Part shown: positions 10,539 to 20,652 of the stretch, piece after piece
Position numbering within the stretch: position 1 is the first letter of the stretch
How the letters are laid out: the number at the start of each line of letters is the position of its first letter
From: Pycnococcus provasolii
Lineage: Eukaryota > Chlorophyta > Pseudoscourfieldiophyceae > Pseudoscourfieldiales
Direction of reading: 5' to 3'
Assembly (NCBI GenBank): GCA_049487715.1
Contig: CP150556.1
Location: forward strand, 310,001 to 374,000
DNA: 64,000 bases
Program-made: the position numbers and the translations under genes
Notes under the pieces: model-generated
What the model was told of the DNA's origin: nothing
Seen by the model: the letters and a program-made list of their open reading frames with translations, nothing else
The model's database searches: none

Positions 10539-11627
10539 ATGGCGCGCGCTGTGTTTTTCTTGTTCACAGCAAGCCTCGTGCTCATCTTATGCACGCTTCA
10601 AAGCGTCGTAGCTAATATCGACCTTTCGTCGATTAAGAAGTCAGAACTGGAGGCGATCGTTAAGGCTGCAGGTGCGACCTGTGACGGGTGCACCAAGAAG
10701 CAACTGGTTGCCAAGGCGACAGAGTTAATGAGCTCAGGTACGCTGAAGTCTTCAAAGCCCAGCGAGGGTACATGCCCAGCGGGCGACGATTCATGCAAGG
10801 CGGAAGGCGGCGGCCAACGTCAACCAGGTGCTCCCCCGAAGCCGGGCTTTGCGGACTTCACGTTTGCGAGCTATATCTTGGCGCTAAACGCACAGAGCCT
10901 TCTCGAGACGGGTGAGTGGCGGCGCGCAGTCGGTGTGAGCGACAAGGTTGATCCTAAGACGGAAAAACCACAGAGGCCGCCGCGCGCGACGATCGATAAA
11001 TACTACTCAGAAGTGGGTGCGCTGTATGCGGATGAGCTGGAGCGACTCGGCCATCCACCACCAGCCAACCAGAGCGACATTCCCAAGGAGGGGACCGGCG
11101 AGTGCGAGGATCCAGTGACATTTTCTGCTTACTTGTGTGCGCAGCACAAGGTGGCGAGCCGCTTTCTCACGAAACAGAAACAGCGCGATACTGTGCGGCA
11201 GCGCATTGGAACTCGCATCTACCAGGCAATCACGCAGTACCTCGACGAAGACAAGCGCGAGGTTGACGGCGACGACATCAAACAGCTTTCAAAGCACGTC
11301 AAGTCAATCGTTGCACAGTTTGCGAAACTTGGCATCTACAGCAAGGCAAGCGTGCAGTGGGAGCCGAAGGCTAAGAAGGTTTACTTGGACACGGGAAGTG
11401 CCACCTTCCTGCTGACGACGCAACAGCCGATCTATGAGGCGTGCAACGAGGTTGTGAATTCTGACAAGAGCTTGAAGGGCTTCACCACGGACTTGATTGG
11501 TGGCGCTATTGATGCAGCGTTCACCGCGTCTTTGATGGAGGTGGAGCGCAGACCTCCAGCACCCGATAGCGTTGAGCAAGCACCCGCTGACGTGCGCCTC
11601 GAAGAGTGGACTGTAAGCTCGATGTAA
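10539..11627 (+). CDS. Secreted/ER-lumenal protein with MANF-C/SAP-like domain
   Basis: A 362-aa protein beginning with a clear signal peptide (MARAVFFLFTASLVLILC...VVA). Next comes a roughly 40-residue helix-turn-helix, SIKKSELEAIVKAAGATCDG then CTKKQLVAKATELM, carrying a CDGC pair. This resembles the SAP-like C-terminal domain of MANF/CDNF, which has CKGC at the matching place. After a Gly/Pro linker the rest (about 110-362) matches no family I know. It contains paired cysteines (GTGECEDPV..SAYLC) and ends in a charged tail without KDEL. ER or secretory location is inferred from the signal peptide. The ATG at 10539 is chosen because it starts the signal peptide; the frame is open about 225 nt upstream. 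Confidence 0.72.
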   Translation: MARAVFFLFTASLVLILCTLQSVVANIDLSSIKKSELEAIVKAAGATCDGCTKKQLVAKATELMSSGTLKSSKPSEGTCPAGDDSCKAEGGGQRQPGAPPKPGFADFTFASYILALNAQSLLETGEWRRAVGVSDKVDPKTEKPQRPPRATIDKYYSEVGALYADELERLGHPPPANQSDIPKEGTGECEDPVTFSAYLCAQHKVASRFLTKQKQRDTVRQRIGTRIYQAITQYLDEDKREVDGDDIKQLSKHVKSIVAQFAKLGIYSKASVQWEPKAKKVYLDTGSATFLLTTQQPIYEACNEVVNSDKSLKGFTTDLIGGAIDAAFTASLMEVERRPPAPDSVEQAPADVRLEEWTVSSM

Positions 11628-11715
11628 AAAGTGCCGTCTGTTGAATTTTCGTAGCGCAAGTCAAAAAACAAACCGAGTTTTTGCCTATTAAAACGTTATT
11701 GCACACATGATTTTG

Positions 11716-12189
11716 TCAGCCGAGAAGACCAGGCATGGCCTCGTCGTTCTCCTTCCCTAGCCGCGGGTTCAAGTCCACCTTCCTGCCCTTAGCTGGCTTG
11801 GAATCGTCGAAGCTTGGTGTGCGATTGCTCGCCGCTCTTAACTCCGGTGTAGTCATCCGTGCCTCCGTGTCGAATAGTACCACCTCCGTTATCTCGCAGC
11901 GCTCGTCGTATGTGTTGGATAAGCCCCTAGCAATTGTCGCACCTTCCCAAGCAGCGTTCTCTCGACGCGGCGACGACGACACGTTTTTTCGCTCTGTCTG
12001 CTGATATCGCATCGAACTTGGCGACTGTAAGTTTTGATTGTGGGTCATGGGTTGCGTGTCGTCAGCACTTACAAGCTTGTTCCGCTACTACTTTCACGAC
12101 ATCAATAGGTTGCTGCGGAGACGCACGAAAGGCATATTAGCGTTCGCCGTGTTCGCGCTCGCTGTGTCAACGACGTTTGGCGACGCCAT
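11716..12189 (-). CDS. Small spliced hypothetical protein (123 aa)
   Basis: Predicted exon 1 is 12127-12189 (ATG, 21 codons, MASPNVVDTASANTANANMP) and exon 2 is 11716-12024. The intron 12025-12126 (102 nt, phase 0) has a GTGCGT donor and an AAAACTTACAG acceptor. The donor matches one used in the giant gene. An alternative donor, GTAAGT, lies inside this intron but leaves the upstream reading frame broken. The protein is hydrophilic and probably disordered, with Ser/Pro/Arg patches (SSSPRRENAAWEGATIARGL) and the end ENDEAMPGLLG. No family was recognised. Its stop lies about 90 bp past the stop of the convergent upstream gene. Confidence 0.5.
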
Positions 12190-13165
12190 CTGTGTCGCCG
12201 GCGTGCTCTTGCCCTTTTTTGCTTGTTGGCTCTGACCCTGTCCCATGCTGAAGTTGCCTGCGTATTCCCTTTTATCTTATGTTGCCCAATGGCCTATGCA
12301 GTCGCAGAGTGCAGGGGAAGCACTGCGGTGGTTGATGGCGGAGTGCAGAGTCACCGGTGGATGCGAACGTCCTGTACAGTACTATGGGTCTCCCCGTCGA
12401 AATGCTGTGCCCGTCTGCCCGTGGCCGTGGGGGAGCTGGAGCCTGGAGGGGGGGAGGCGGGGAGCGATTGATGTGAAACAGACAGAGTCTGGGAGGGGAC
12501 GGGAAAGGACGGGAAAGGACGAAAGGAGGCCCCTCTTCTCTTCTGCTCCACTTCCGAAGGCGGCCTGGGTGCCTGGGGCCCCACCATGGGCGGCCGTCCC
12601 CTCCCCTTCGGCCCTTCCCTCTTGGCAGGACCTCTACTTTTTACTCTATCCGCACACTCTGCTCTGTGCTCTGTGCTCTGTGCGTCGTTTGGTCGGGGCA
12701 AACGGCGCAGGCTCTGCCAGTCGGAGCGGTTAGTACCTGGGTCCTAGGACTACGATACGTCTAGGTTCCTCTGCCGGCTCGTGCCTCGAACATGCATGCA
12801 CAGTGCTGTCGCCTCCTTGGTGGGTTAGGGTTAGGGTTATGAGGAGGGCGCACTGCCGCACTCGTGCCTCCACCACCGTCCCCCGACCTACCGATGGTCA
12901 ATCGCATAGACTTACATACCCGGTAAGTTACTCACCATAGACTAGCAAGATGAAATCTACTGTGTTCCTCGATCAAGGTCAGATCAAGGTGGTCGATCAC
13001 AGCGCCAGTCGATATTGGTACCAACCGTGGTAGTGGTATTTCCGTATTGGGAGAAGATTCGTCGCCTCGGCAAAAGAGCCACCTGTTTCCCTAAGCCTTT
13101 AAATTTAGCTCGCTCCTATCGCACGCACCGCGCACGCGCACGCGCACATTTGTCGAAACAAAGAC
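12190..13165. other. Intergenic region with telomere-like repeat
   Basis: Almost 1 kb without a convincing gene. It contains purine-rich GACGGGAAAG repeats near 12498-12522 and an interstitial telomere-like run at 12822-12838. AT-poor low-complexity open frames here lack any protein-like composition. Confidence 0.5.
12822..12838 (+). repeat. Interstitial telomere-like repeat (TTAGGG)n
   Basis: GGGTTAGGGTTAGGGTT, nearly three units of the TTAGGG type, lies in intergenic DNA. It could be a relic of chromosome-end repair or a promoter telo-box. Confidence 0.7.
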
Positions 13166-14233
13166 ATGACGAGCACCGGCGGGCTTGAGAACGGCGTGCA
13201 GATGGTGGCTGTCGACGGACACGCGTCGATCGGCCTCGACTGGTTCGCCGGAGAACTCGCGCTTGTACACACGCCGCACGGCGCGCTGCGTGTGACGATC
13301 ACCAAGGGGTCAGGTGCGCCAGATCAGCCACTCCTCCTGACGGTGCCAGACGTAGGCACCTCCAGCCGAGACTGCTTCGCGGCCACCATGGCCGTACCGC
13401 TTCGCGCCTCCTCCGTGGGAAAAGCGGAATTGGCGCTACCCGACATATTCAGGCTTGCGCACGTACACCACCCTGGGTGTGCAGATGCAGACGCCAACCC
13501 CGTGCGAGTGATTGGCGTGCCTGGAGGGAACGGCAGCGCGTCGCCGAGCACGTTGGACGCGTTCGGAGATGCCGTGGGTGCAGTGGCCGCGGCACTCAGC
13601 AGCGAGCTTGGTACCGCCCCCGTCGTTGGACTTGGTCAGGGTGCCGGCGGATATGCGCTCGCACTTGCGGCAAGCCGGAAACGCGCGGTTCTTAAGGGTC
13701 TGGTTCTCGTAAGCCCGCTCTCTCGCTCCGCAGGATGGACGGAGACGTTCAACGTTCGCACGACAGCGGCGAGCTTGAGCTACCGCGGTGGTGCGTCGAA
13801 CGGTGTCGTGAACTACGTTGCCAGCCGTATCTTCGGGCACATCGCGCTAGGTGGCGGTGGCCCCGGCGGCGACTGTGCGCGTGCGTACCGCCAACGGCTG
13901 GCGGAGCACCTGAACGGAAGTTCTGACGCCCGAGCTGCTTTATCTGCGAGCCTTTCCATGCTCGCGAGCCGTCCGAACCTGGTGGAGCGCGGCGACGTGG
14001 GTCGCATCGCGTGCCGCACGCTGATCATCTGTGGCGTGCATTCGGCGCACCGCGACGACGCGCTCGCGCTCAGCGGCGGCCTTCCTATGACGTCTCGTTG
14101 CTCGTTCCTAGAAGTTGACAACGCCGGCGCGATGGCTGAGGAGGAGTCGCCTGGCACCATCGCCGGTCCAATTCGCGCGTTGCTCGCGTCTATGAAGGCG
14201 ACGGGCTTGCTGTCTCCGCTGCTCGCTCTTTGA
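13166..14233 (+). CDS. NDRG-family alpha/beta-hydrolase-fold protein
   Basis: A 355-aa protein with the NDR/NDRG layout: an N-terminal strand block (LVHTPHGALRVTI, LLLTVPDVGTSSRDCF), a nucleophile-elbow-like segment APVVGLGQGAGGYALALAA, then LKGLVLVSPLSRSAGWTE, a lid region (ARAYRQRLAEHL...SMLASRPNL) and a late strand TLIICGVHSAHRDDAL. In NDRG proteins the Ser nucleophile of the elbow is missing; here the elbow reads GLGQGAG, without Ser, so the protein is probably not a hydrolase. Family members act in stress response, trafficking and, in plants, auxin transport. The final strand keeps the VDNAGAMAEEESP region. A large segment near residues 75-110 is not typical. The start at 13166 is the first ATG. 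Confidence 0.75.
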   Translation: MTSTGGLENGVQMVAVDGHASIGLDWFAGELALVHTPHGALRVTITKGSGAPDQPLLLTVPDVGTSSRDCFAATMAVPLRASSVGKAELALPDIFRLAHVHHPGCADADANPVRVIGVPGGNGSASPSTLDAFGDAVGAVAAALSSELGTAPVVGLGQGAGGYALALAASRKRAVLKGLVLVSPLSRSAGWTETFNVRTTAASLSYRGGASNGVVNYVASRIFGHIALGGGGPGGDCARAYRQRLAEHLNGSSDARAALSASLSMLASRPNLVERGDVGRIACRTLIICGVHSAHRDDALALSGGLPMTSRCSFLEVDNAGAMAEEESPGTIAGPIRALLASMKATGLLSPLLAL

Positions 14234-14711
14234 GGAGCCATCCATGTCTGTCACACTACGGTAACCTTTCTTTCCCCTGGAACCTTGTGAGGGGCGACGA
14301 CAACATCGTGATATCACACTTCACCAGCAACTTAAGGTACACGCCGTCCAAGGCTCCCTCTGGTACGTACGTCTTCGGGTTTCCTCCCCAGTGCTCCCCC
14401 CAAAACCCTAACCCCGCCAGCCAAGGCGTCCTCCGGTCATCGTCTCCATCGAAATCCCCGGAGAGGGCGAGGGCGAGGGAGGGAGATGCCTCTTGGCACA
14501 AAGCCCAAGGGCCCTTTTGGTTGGTTCCGCCTTCGCCTTCGCCTTCGCCTTCGCTAGCTGAGGGGGGGAATTCTGCCGGCCCCTCCCCTGCCCTTTTCCC
14601 CTCCCCTGCCCTCGGCCCCCTCTCCTCTCGGCGTTTCTGAGAAGCGTGCAGTGCATTTATTTCTGCATAAAGCTATCGCACCTTCCTCATTAGGCACTTG
14701 TTGTTTCACTC
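14234..14711. other. Intergenic region with telo-box-like motif
   Basis: About 480 bp upstream of the Sec14 gene. It contains CAACTTAAGGTACACG (about 14327), a telomere-box-like AAACCCTAACCCC at 14403-14415, a (CTTCGC)n run near 14530-14552 and C-rich tracts. No gene is seen. Confidence 0.5.
14403..14415 (+). promoter_or_regulatory. Telo-box-like element AAACCCTAACCCC
   Basis: It matches the plant telo-box core AAACCCTA extended with CCCC. The same core recurs at 20506-20517 and 62996-63007, both in divergent promoter spacers, which argues for a promoter element. Confidence 0.4.
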
Positions 14712-15898
14712 ATGGGCGCCGCTCTTTCGTGCTGCTGCGGGGACAGTGGGGACAGCAACTTGTCGTCGTCGGCGTCGGCGTCGCAAGCAGATGCGTATGC
14801 GCACAAAAGACGAGGAACTCAGGGGAGATGGATAGCCACGCCTCAGCCAGGGGAACGAAGATCGAAGGCGACTGGTTCTACACACCGCCGAGTACGCCAA
14901 CGCGAGTCTCCTTCGAGAACCTCAAGGAGCTGGTGGATGAAGACGGCGACGACTCGCTCGAGGCTGCAAACAAACGGAGACGTGTGCCATACCCGACGAA
15001 GCTCAAGGAGGGATATGTCAACCTCACGCAGGATCAACGACGAGCTGTCAGGCAGCTGCGGCTACGTGTGCAGGACGACTACCCAGAGGTGTGGGACGAG
15101 GACATGCGTCCTATATTTGACCTCGTCATGACGCGGATGCTGCGCTCGCGTAAGTTCGACGTGATAAAGGCGGAGCCGCTGTTCCGCGTGCACCTCGCGT
15201 GGCGTCGTGAGTACAACCCGAGAAAGGTGATGCACGAGCAGGAGGCGCTGCGCGGCGAGCCTACAAAAATAGCCGCCACCACCACAGCTCCTGCACCAGC
15301 CTCGAGCGAGAATGGGCAGTCATCAAGGTCCGACGACTCGACCGCGAGGACGACGTCGTCGACTTCGACGTCGTCGTCGGCGTCGAAGTTGCAATACGTG
15401 AGCGTGAGCGGCCGCGACGCGGACGGCCATCCTGTGTTGATTATGCGCGTGGCTCTGAAGTTCAACCAGTGGAAAGGTGAGGTGAAGAGACAACCCAAAC
15501 TCACGGATGCTGACGCAAAGAAGCAGAGTGCCGGTTTGCTCGCGCACCACAGCAGCATCGAGGAACGTATGCTCATCGAGCTTGCGGACACAAATGTCGA
15601 GAGCATGGTGAGCGTCGTTGACCTCACGGGCGTGAATACCATGGACTTCTTCAGACTTGGCGGGCGAATCGCCAAGGTGATGCGTCCGTACACGGTTGCA
15701 ATCCAGGAGCAGTACCGTGGCACGATGCACAAGACATACGTTTACCCAGCTGGTGCTCTCTTCAGGTTTATGGTGACTCTCGCAACGCCGTTCGTCAGGG
15801 CGCACGTGCTGGCTAAGGTGCAGGGCATCACGAAGAGTGAGCTGATGACGAAGTTGAATGTGCTCGTACCAGATTTCGAGCCTCTGTATGATGACTGA
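14712..15898 (+). CDS. Sec14/CRAL-TRIO lipid-transfer protein with acylated N-terminus (2 exons)
   Basis: Exon 1 (14712-14794) encodes MGAALSCCCGDSGDSNLSSS..., a textbook N-myristoylation (MGxxxS) plus palmitoylation (CCC) signal. Exon 2 (14851-15898) encodes the CRAL-TRIO N-terminal helices (RSRKFDVIKAEPLFRVHLAW) and the lipid-binding domain (SVVDLTGVNTMDFFRLG..., ending VLVPDFEPLYDD). They join through a predicted 56-nt intron, 14795-14850 (GTATGC...CAGCCAG), which restores frame to 376 aa. A spliceless alternative starts at ATG 14828. Sec14 proteins exchange phosphatidylinositol and phosphatidylcholine between membranes; acylation would hold this one on a membrane. A Ser/Thr-rich linker (about 185-215) interrupts the domain. 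Confidence 0.82.
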
Positions 15899-16322
15899 GT
15901 TGGATTACAATATATGAGTGCTGTGTTTGAGTTGTTGTGTTTGTGAAGGAGTGTTTGAAAAAAATTGTGGGTGTGCGTGTTTGTGTTTGTGTGCGTGAAG
16001 AGGCCAAAAAAATAGAAGAAAAAGTTTGAAGTTATCGTAGAAAGAACGAACAGACAACTTATGATTAGTAATAGACGTATAGGATTGTTTTTAAGTTGTT
16101 TTTTTGTTTCTCACTTCATGGAAATGTGTTACTTCTTGTTGTTGATGATTTTTTCTTCAAAAAGATTATGAATGCTGGATGATTATTGGTTTTGTGTTGG
16201 TTCAAGAGATCTTGTGCTGTTGGTTTACGCGGTAGTCTGTTCAAAACGAACGCCGAAGAAATCAACGTAAAAAATACTGCGTGAGGGAATCAACATGCGT
16301 CTATCTGGTGTTCTTCTATCTA
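15899..16322. other. AT-rich convergent intergenic
   Basis: T- and GT-rich spacer between convergent stops (long GTGTTTG and TTTTT runs), much lower in GC than the flanking coding DNA. It probably holds both 3' UTRs. No ORF or RNA gene is seen. Confidence 0.5.
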
Positions 16323-17414
16323 CTAAACCCTCAATGGCGACTTCGACGTGTCTGGAGCACGATCTGTTGCCATTGGCTTGACACGCTTGGCATGCGGTTG
16401 CAGTACCGTGTCACCTCCCATGAAACCTCCTGGTTGAGATGCATGCTGTCCCCACGCGGCATTCGGGAAGATGTTATTCATCCATGGAGACCCTGCCGCG
16501 CCTCCCTGCGTAGCCGCCGACCACGCGTACTGCATGTATGCAGCCTGAGCAGCGATCATGGCAGATGCCTGCTGCTGCTGCTGCTGCGCAGCCTGGTGCC
16601 ACGATGGACCGGCATCTGAAGGACCGGCTATTGATGATCCACCATTTGCACCCGCCGCAGCCGCGGCATCGGGGGGGCAATATGCGGCGGCAGACAGCGC
16701 CGCGAGGGCAGCCGCGGCATTCACACTGCTGGCAGCTCCATTGCTGCTGTTGATGTTGTTGTTGTTGTCTTGCACCATAGCCGTGGGGGTGGCTACAGGA
16801 GAGAAACCTGCGATGTTGGCACCGTTGGCGTTGCCTCGGTTCTGATTCGCTGCCGTTGTTGACGTTGTTGCTGTCGTCGTCCCCGCCGTCCCCGTCTGCT
16901 GACCGAGCTGTGCCATTTGCATGCCCTGCAACGCCCATATCATCCATGGGTTGGAGTTTGCGGCATTCCAAGCAGGCTGCGTCGAGGCTCCGTTGGTGGC
17001 GGCTGTAGCAAGGGCGGACGGAAGCATCGAGAGATCCTGCCCCTGCTGCTGCTTGTGTGCCGCAGTCGATGTAGGCTTTTGAGGCAAAGGCTTCGATGCA
17101 GCTGTGGTCGTCGTCTTGAGTGCAGCTGGCGTTGTTGGGGCACCACTGCTACGCGTCTCCGCCTCCATCTTCTGGAAGTGTTTCTGCGCATGGCTTCGAA
17201 TCTGAATGACGGTTTTGGTAAGCACGTGCTCCTCCACCTTCCTCCATGCGCGCCCGTACTTCTGCAACGCCTCGAGAAAACGCCTGTGCTCCTCCTCCGT
17301 CCACCTCTCCCTTTTCTTGGTGATGGTGTACGGCTTTCGCGGCTTGTGCGGCGTGTTCGAGCCCTCGCCCGTGGACATCTTCTTGCTGTTCATGGGAGGA
17401 GGCGGGGGCGTCAT
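16323..17414 (-). CDS. SHAQKYF-class MYB-like transcription factor (CCA1/REVEILLE type)
   Basis: A 363-aa protein with a single MYB repeat near residues 35-85: [40 protein letters not shown] and HAQKHF. The signature is SHAQKHF in place of SHAQKYF. This class binds the evening element in plants (CCA1, LHY, RVE) and is also found in other protists. The remainder is Ala/Gln/Asn/Gly-rich low complexity (QQQQQQ, NNNNIN), as expected for a disordered activation region. ATG 17414 ([14 protein letters not shown]) is the first in-frame ATG. An acceptor-like TTGTTTTTTGACTGCAG sits just upstream at about 17443-17460 with an open frame through it, so an upstream exon is possible. A clock or light-response role is inference. 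Confidence 0.88.
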   Translation of the reverse strand: MTPPPPPMNSKKMSTGEGSNTPHKPRKPYTITKKRERWTEEEHRRFLEALQKYGRAWRKVEEHVLTKTVIQIRSHAQKHFQKMEAETRSSGAPTTPAALKTTTTAASKPLPQKPTSTAAHKQQQGQDLSMLPSALATAATNGASTQPAWNAANSNPWMIWALQGMQMAQLGQQTGTAGTTTATTSTTAANQNRGNANGANIAGFSPVATPTAMVQDNNNNINSSNGAASSVNAAAALAALSAAAYCPPDAAAAAGANGGSSIAGPSDAGPSWHQAAQQQQQQASAMIAAQAAYMQYAWSAATQGGAAGSPWMNNIFPNAAWGQHASQPGGFMGGDTVLQPHAKRVKPMATDRAPDTSKSPLRV

Positions 17415-19599
17415 TGCGATAATACCGTCGAGAGGTCCTGCAGTCAAAAAACAAGGTGCGGAAAAAGGATATCTTTTTTGCTCTTTTTCCTTCGCGCTTT
17501 TCGCAGCCTTTTTTATTTTTTCGGTTAGGACGGTGTACTTTTCCAAGATATTTATTTGAGCTCCCGGATTTTCTTTTCTCAAAACTCCCCGGAAGAAACG
17601 AGTTGAAAAAACAGAAATTTGCCCTTGGTTCGTCTTAAGGCTGCGTAGTGTTTGTCGCAGTCGTGTGATGAGCGTCGGGAACGAGTACGTGGGTGCTGCA
17701 AGGTGCGCGCGTGCGAGCGTGTGCGTCGTGCGCGTGCCCGTTGCGTGTAGACAGTTGCGTGTAGTGTGTGTGTGCGGGGGGTGGGGGGGGGAGGGGGGGG
17801 GAGTGCAGAGGGAGGTGTTGTGCGCGTTCCTTGGGCTGGACTTAGGTCGCAGGAGGGTGCTTTTTGCGTCCTTCTTCCTCGGGGGGAGGGCAAAAGCGCC
17901 GTTGCGAGATTCTTCGCGTGCACTTTTTTCTCTTTTTGTCGAGGTGGCGCACAGTCTCCGTAGGTCGAGATGCGCGAGGAGATATTTACCATCGGCCTTC
18001 TGCAGCGTGCAGTTGCTTGCCCACTAAGAAAGGGAAGTGCCGAGATTGATGCCGGCTGATGATACTCATCGGGCTCGGCTTCTATCAGAAAGATCAAAGA
18101 CGGACAACATTGGATGCTACATTGGGACGATGGGTGATTTGCGCGCAGGTGAGAAACCACTGGGAAATTTACGACAAATCAACACGCGAAATCTACACCC
18201 TATGGGCGATTTTTGATCCATTCGGTCGAGGAGATTGGTCCATCGACGCTTCGCCCCGTATTGCCGCCTACGCCCGAGACTTCTTGACACCAGCAAATTC
18301 CATACAAATATCTTCTTCACCGTCCATCAAATCGTTCAGAAAATATATCCTGACAGAATGTTCTCGAGTTCGCCTGAAAAAGTTCAAGTGCACAGAATTG
18401 ATTGAGCACAAATCACTTCCGCGTCCCATGGCACAGGAGAAAAATCAAAGAGCAACTCGGAGCAACGCCAACACGAGAATCATGGGATACAGCGTTGAAC
18501 TAAGACAATTCTCCCGATATCGCTGACGCGCTTCCAGGTTGCCGCGTTGGCACCGACGGCCTGATCTAGCTGGCTGTATAGAAAGTGTGGAGTGCGAAGA
18601 AGATTGCGCGCACGCATTGATGACTGTGGCTACCGTAGGTGCGCATGGGTCAGACCACAACCGTCGCTGTAAGAAAAGGTTTCATTCCACCACTCGAGTC
18701 TCCAGTGGATAAGCTTAAGGGCAACTAGTTATTATCGGCTACGCGACGTAGACACATCAGCGTCACGTAGATGACCAAAAGCTGGCAATAACAATGTCCT
18801 CCCTACGACATAGGTTGCAAGTTGCAGTCGACATGTACTTAACTACACCGCCCTGATGTTGCGCATGACTCCAGGCCGCGGCGATGCGTGCAGGTCGTGA
18901 GGTTAGGCACAAGTTCGTCTTCCCCTCTTCCCCCGTCCCCAGACCGCGTGAAACCCGAACCGGCAAATTTGACCCGCTCGTTTCGTCCCGCTGTCCGGCC
19001 CCTCAGCGGGTATCAGCGGGACACGCGCCATACCTCTTGCCACCTAGGACTAGGACATGAAGGACCCCACCTCGAGGCGGCGTCTCGCGTACGCGTATCG
19101 CAGGAACAGCGGCAACCACAGCCACAGCCACAGCCACAACGCGCGATGTACGTCTACCACCACACCCGCAAGCAACAAAACTACGTCACACAACATTCGG
19201 CGACTAACCACCCGACCAACATTTTCCTTCTCTCAAAAATGTAGACAACAACAACTTCAATAACGCGAGAGCTGGCAATAACAACGTCTTGTATCAACTT
19301 GCTTGTTGGTTCTACATTAGCGAGCTAAAACGATACCTCGCATTTCGCATTCGTCGTGAACGGCGGCGCATCATGAACGCGAATGTCGAAGCAACAAGAC
19401 CTTTTCGTCGACCGGGACCCTGCCTACCGCACTATAAGCTCGGCATCCCCAACGTCGACTCAACAAACTTGGAGCAAATGTCTTACGCGTAAAGCAGTTG
19501 GATAATATCTTCCATTCACTTTTTGAGTTGTGTGTGTTTTTTTCAAGCGGTGCTGTTTTTTGTACAGAGTATAATACAAGAAATACTGTAACTGTTGTT
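17415..19599. other. Long intergenic region upstream of the MYB gene
   Basis: About 2.2 kb with no convincing gene. It holds a G-tract cluster (17776-17802), an AT-richer block at 18050-18540 whose 155-codon open frame looks non-coding, two copies of AGCTGGCAATAACAA (about 18780 and 19270), and a CAGCCACAGCCACAGCCACAA microrepeat near 19117-19138. The MYB 5' UTR and promoter should lie at the left end. Confidence 0.5.
17776..17802 (+). repeat. G-tract cluster (G-quadruplex candidate)
   Basis: Three runs of six to eight or more guanines separated by single T or A bases, about 360 bp upstream of the MYB start. Four-tract folding is possible by splitting the longer runs. Confidence 0.5.
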
Positions 19600-20481
19600 C
19601 TAGTCACCATACTTGCCGATCAAGCATAGCTTATATGCAAGGTCGTTGAGAAGTTGCTTCGCTCGTAGACTAAGCTCACAGCCCACGTTCTGATGGTTAA
19701 CAGGTGCGCTCAGCAGCTGCGCCACAGTCTTTACGTCGTCACGACGGCAAGCATCGTCCATGCGACGCGCAAACGCACTCACGTATGTTTCGACGTTTGT
19801 GCTTGGCTCATCAGTCTCATCTTCGAACATGTAACTTTGCCGTAGGTCGTGTGGAAGCCACATGGGTATACTGGAAGGTACTGGAAAAGGTAACGGCGTT
19901 CCATTCGACGGCGGCGAGAAAATTGCGCACACGCAGCACTGTTGATACAAACCTGCGCCGACGCAAAGTGACCCTAAGTCAGCCAAGAAAGCGTCCGCCC
20001 ACGCGAGTGCGTGTTCCCCACTCACGTGAAGGAGAACACCCTTAAACGGTGGTTCGTGGTTCGCCGCTTTTATGCCTTCACCAGTGTCCATGGCTAGCGC
20101 AGCGGCTGCAGCCGCCGCGACGCGCGTCGACGTCGTCGGTACGTCATCTGCCCCATCCGCGACGTGCGTGAGCACCTCAACGGACTCGCCATCGAATTTC
20201 TGCGCGAAGCGTGCGTGCAACTCACTAGCGGCCAGCCCCTCTTGTTCGCCGACTCCTTTCTCAGCCAGCGCCGCGCCCAAGCACCACCTTTGCCGACCCT
20301 CCGCGCGCGCCGCGGTCGTCTCGTCGTCGCCGCCGCATCGGCGGTGGTTGTGCCAGACGAGTCCGCACGACGCGCCCTCGACGAGTTGGTCGAGTGCGTG
20401 GAGCGGCTGCTGCGTGGTGCCACTGCGCGTCCCTACCTCGACGAGAAGCAGGCGGCGGCTGAAGCACACGCGGTCAGACAT
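19600..20481 (-). CDS. Hypothetical protein, 293 aa
   Basis: An open frame starting at ATG 20479-20481 with coding-like composition throughout. Visible features are MSDRVCFSRRLLLVEVGTRS at the start, an Ala-rich helix near 122-132 (RVAAAAAAALAMD), a Pro/Ser segment (FSPPSNGTPLPFPVPSSIP) and a helical C-terminus (FARRMDDACRRDDVKTVAQL ... RAKQLLNDLAYKLC). No signal peptide, membrane helix or known motif is recognised. It is divergent from the TPR gene with a 171-bp spacer carrying a telo-box, so the two may be co-expressed. Internal introns cannot be excluded, but the frame is open throughout. Confidence 0.6.
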   Translation of the reverse strand: MSDRVCFSRRLLLVEVGTRSGTTQQPLHALDQLVEGASCGLVWHNHRRCGGDDETTAARAEGRQRWCLGAALAEKGVGEQEGLAASELHARFAQKFDGESVEVLTHVADGADDVPTTSTRVAAAAAAALAMDTGEGIKAANHEPPFKGVLLHVSGEHALAWADAFLADLGSLCVGAGLYQQCCVCAIFSPPSNGTPLPFPVPSSIPMWLPHDLRQSYMFEDETDEPSTNVETYVSAFARRMDDACRRDDVKTVAQLLSAPVNHQNVGCELSLRAKQLLNDLAYKLCLIGKYGD

Positions 20482-20505
20482 ATGGGTGGGCGCCGAGTGG
20501 CAAGG

Positions 20506-20517
20506 AACCCTAACCCC
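20506..20517 (+). promoter_or_regulatory. Telo-box-like element AACCCTAACCCC
   Basis: Located inside the 171-bp divergent promoter between the 293-aa gene and the TPR gene, 25 nt upstream of the minus-strand start. Confidence 0.4.
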
Positions 20518-20652
20518 GAATAATCGACCCCCGGGAATGCGAACCCCTAATCGGAACTCCCGCCACCTTGCTGCCTTCCTTTTCCCTTTCCCTCCCGTCT
20601 AGAAGCATCCACGAACAGCCTGGTCATTTCTGTAACGGTTCTTCTGCCCGCC

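Noticed and set aside
12245-12733. 162-codon plus-strand frame
   Set aside because: GC-rich low complexity, no start context, no recognisable protein features; competing frames are equally open.
17579-18160. 193-codon minus-strand frame upstream of the MYB gene
   Set aside because: Low-complexity His/Arg/Pro composition, overlaps the G-tract; more likely MYB 5' flank.
18059-18526. 155-codon plus-strand frame
   Set aside because: AT-richer than genes here, no domain, no codon-usage resemblance to neighbours; treated as intergenic.
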